From Melioribacteraceae bacterium (lineage in GTDB: Bacteria > Bacteroidota > Ignavibacteria > Ignavibacteriales > Melioribacteraceae), in NCBI GenBank assembly GCA_022181065.1, contig BQMY01000102.1, forward strand, positions 1-46,379: DNA of 46,379 nt. Direction: 5' to 3'. A program made the translations under genes and the position numbers. Shown here one piece after another: positions 45,665 to 46,379 of this stretch. The notes beneath the pieces are model-generated. The model worked only from the letters and a program-made list of their open reading frames with translations, was not told where the DNA came from and made no database searches. Each line of letters begins with the position of its first letter. Position 1 is the stretch's first letter.

Positions 45665-46379
45665 TTACTGGACGATAAGCTCTTCCCTTTTCCATTTTTT
45701 AAGATGAGATTTTATAAAATCAATAACTCTGTTATGTTCATCAGTACCACTGCCTTCCACCTTGAAAGCCTTACCAAAAGCTATGTGAATTTCCTTCGTG
45801 GTATCAATTTTACCTACATCCTTGATGAGTGAGCCGTTACCCCAGCAATCGGTAACCAGAGCTACCGGGACAACATAACAATCGTTTCGTTTGGCTAACT
45901 TTACACCAAGCGAGTTAAAACTTTTACTATCAAAAAACTTCGATCTGGTTTTTTGCGGAAATATAATTATACTTCTGCCATCTTCTATCATCTTCGCGCC
46001 TTCGGTCATTACAATTTTAAGGTCTTCACGAGGATTTGATCTCCCCACAAGAATAGGATGGCGGGCAGCGGCGATTGGTCCGAACAGAGGATATTTTGTA
46101 AGTTCCTGCTTGATAATATAAACCACATTTGTGATCGGCTGAATAAAACCGGGCAGCAGCATAGTTTCAGCCGTGCTCATATGGTTACCGATAAAAATTA
46201 CAGGTCGATCAAGCCCTTTGAAATTATCAAGACCTGTTACGTAAACCTGCGCACCAACTGATTCGAGCGCATGGAGCACATCAAATGAGGATGCGGTCCA
46301 GTTGAAACGGTGGTAAATTTTCCTTCTAACTTTAATATTCGATTTTGTAAGAATGCCTAAAAGACGTAAATAATAGGAA
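45665..46379 (-). CDS. PlsC-family lysophospholipid acyltransferase (5' end outside window)
   Basis: The frame is open from the stop at 45665-45667 to the right edge (238 codons); the upstream residues (YLRLLGILTKSNIKVRRKIY) read like the N-terminal part of the protein, so a start inside the window at the GTG 46279 is unlikely. The acyltransferase motifs are altered: block I is NHMSTAET (H-x4-E instead of H-x4-D) and block III FPQKTRS instead of FPEGTRS. Family members acylate lysophosphatidate or related lysophospholipids at the inner membrane. The altered blocks suggest a distinct subgroup. It is 170 nt upstream of the TonB receptor gene on the same strand, but the Pho-like site in between suggests separate control. 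Confidence 0.85.
   Translation of the reverse strand, partial: SYYLRLLGILTKSNIKVRRKIYHRFNWTASSFDVLHALESVGAQVYVTGLDNFKGLDRPVIFIGNHMSTAETMLLPGFIQPITNVVYIIKQELTKYPLFGPIAAARHPILVGRSNPREDLKIVMTEGAKMIEDGRSIIIFPQKTRSKFFDSKSFNSLGVKLAKRNDCYVVPVALVTDCWGNGSLIKDVGKIDTTKEIHIAFGKAFKVEGSGTDEHNRVIDFIKSHLKKWKREELIVQ

Overview
The window looks like chromosome from a Gram-negative member of the Bacteroidota/Chlorobi lineage, most likely class Ignavibacteria or a close relative. This is an inference. It rests on four secreted proteins that end in a type IX secretion (T9SS) C-terminal domain with the core NYPNPFNP, on many lipoproteins, on a conserved TPR lipoprotein / DUF4292 / EnvC-like gene run, on a TonB-dependent receptor with an N-terminal carboxypeptidase-regulatory-like domain, and on modest G+C. 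I saw no rRNA, tRNA, CRISPR array, transposase or prophage. Most of the window is ordinary core genome; the accessory content is mainly cell-envelope and secreted proteins.

Layout. 1-1155 (-) is a truncated T9SS cargo protein. 1244-6031 (-) is an envelope operon: rsgA, TPR lipoprotein, DUF4292 lipoprotein (LolB-like), EnvC-like degenerate M23 protein. 6151-9849 (-) is a compact run of four exported proteins: a Tyr/Trp/His-rich lipoprotein with a basic tail, a lipoprotein with one CxxCH heme motif, a FadL/OmpP1-type barrel and a small lipoprotein, closed by a terminator. 9992-12561 (-) is cysS, a one-TM protein and an outer-membrane protein. 12743-13603 (+) is a SirB1-like protein. 13664-16514 (-) is the three-subunit proton-translocating transhydrogenase, preceded by an AHSA1-type gene. 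17260-19789 (+) holds a stand-alone receiver protein and groS-groL under a perfect CIRCE operator.

19790-20617 is non-coding and carries a 138-bp tandem repeat with a conserved hairpin. 20618-24679 (+) is a 1353-residue T9SS cargo protein, then a small TPR-like exported protein whose stop codon abuts that of the next, convergent operon. 25536-31591 (-) is xseA-xseB-dxs-Gfo/Idh/MocA-response regulator-histidine kinase, the last two PhoB/PhoR-like. 31764-34209 (+) is nrnA-pepA. 34383-39182 (-) is a secreted phosphodiester glycosidase followed by LolC/E-type permeases and LolD. 39569-45494 (-) is a TonB-dependent receptor with a duplicated-domain T9SS cargo protein. 45665 to the right edge (-) is a truncated PlsC-family acyltransferase.

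How it fits together. DUF4292 (LolB-like) and LolCDE are consistent with lipoprotein trafficking, and the lipoprotein-rich operons would be its clients. The strongest regulatory signal I found is four TTAA cores exactly 11 bp apart upstream of the TonB-dependent receptor, a layout like Pho boxes. Together with the PhoB/PhoR-like pair it suggests that the receptor and its secreted partner form a nutrient (perhaps phosphate) starvation module. The other candidate novelty is the four-gene envelope operon at 6.1-9.8 kb. All coordinates and motifs were read by eye; no database search was possible.
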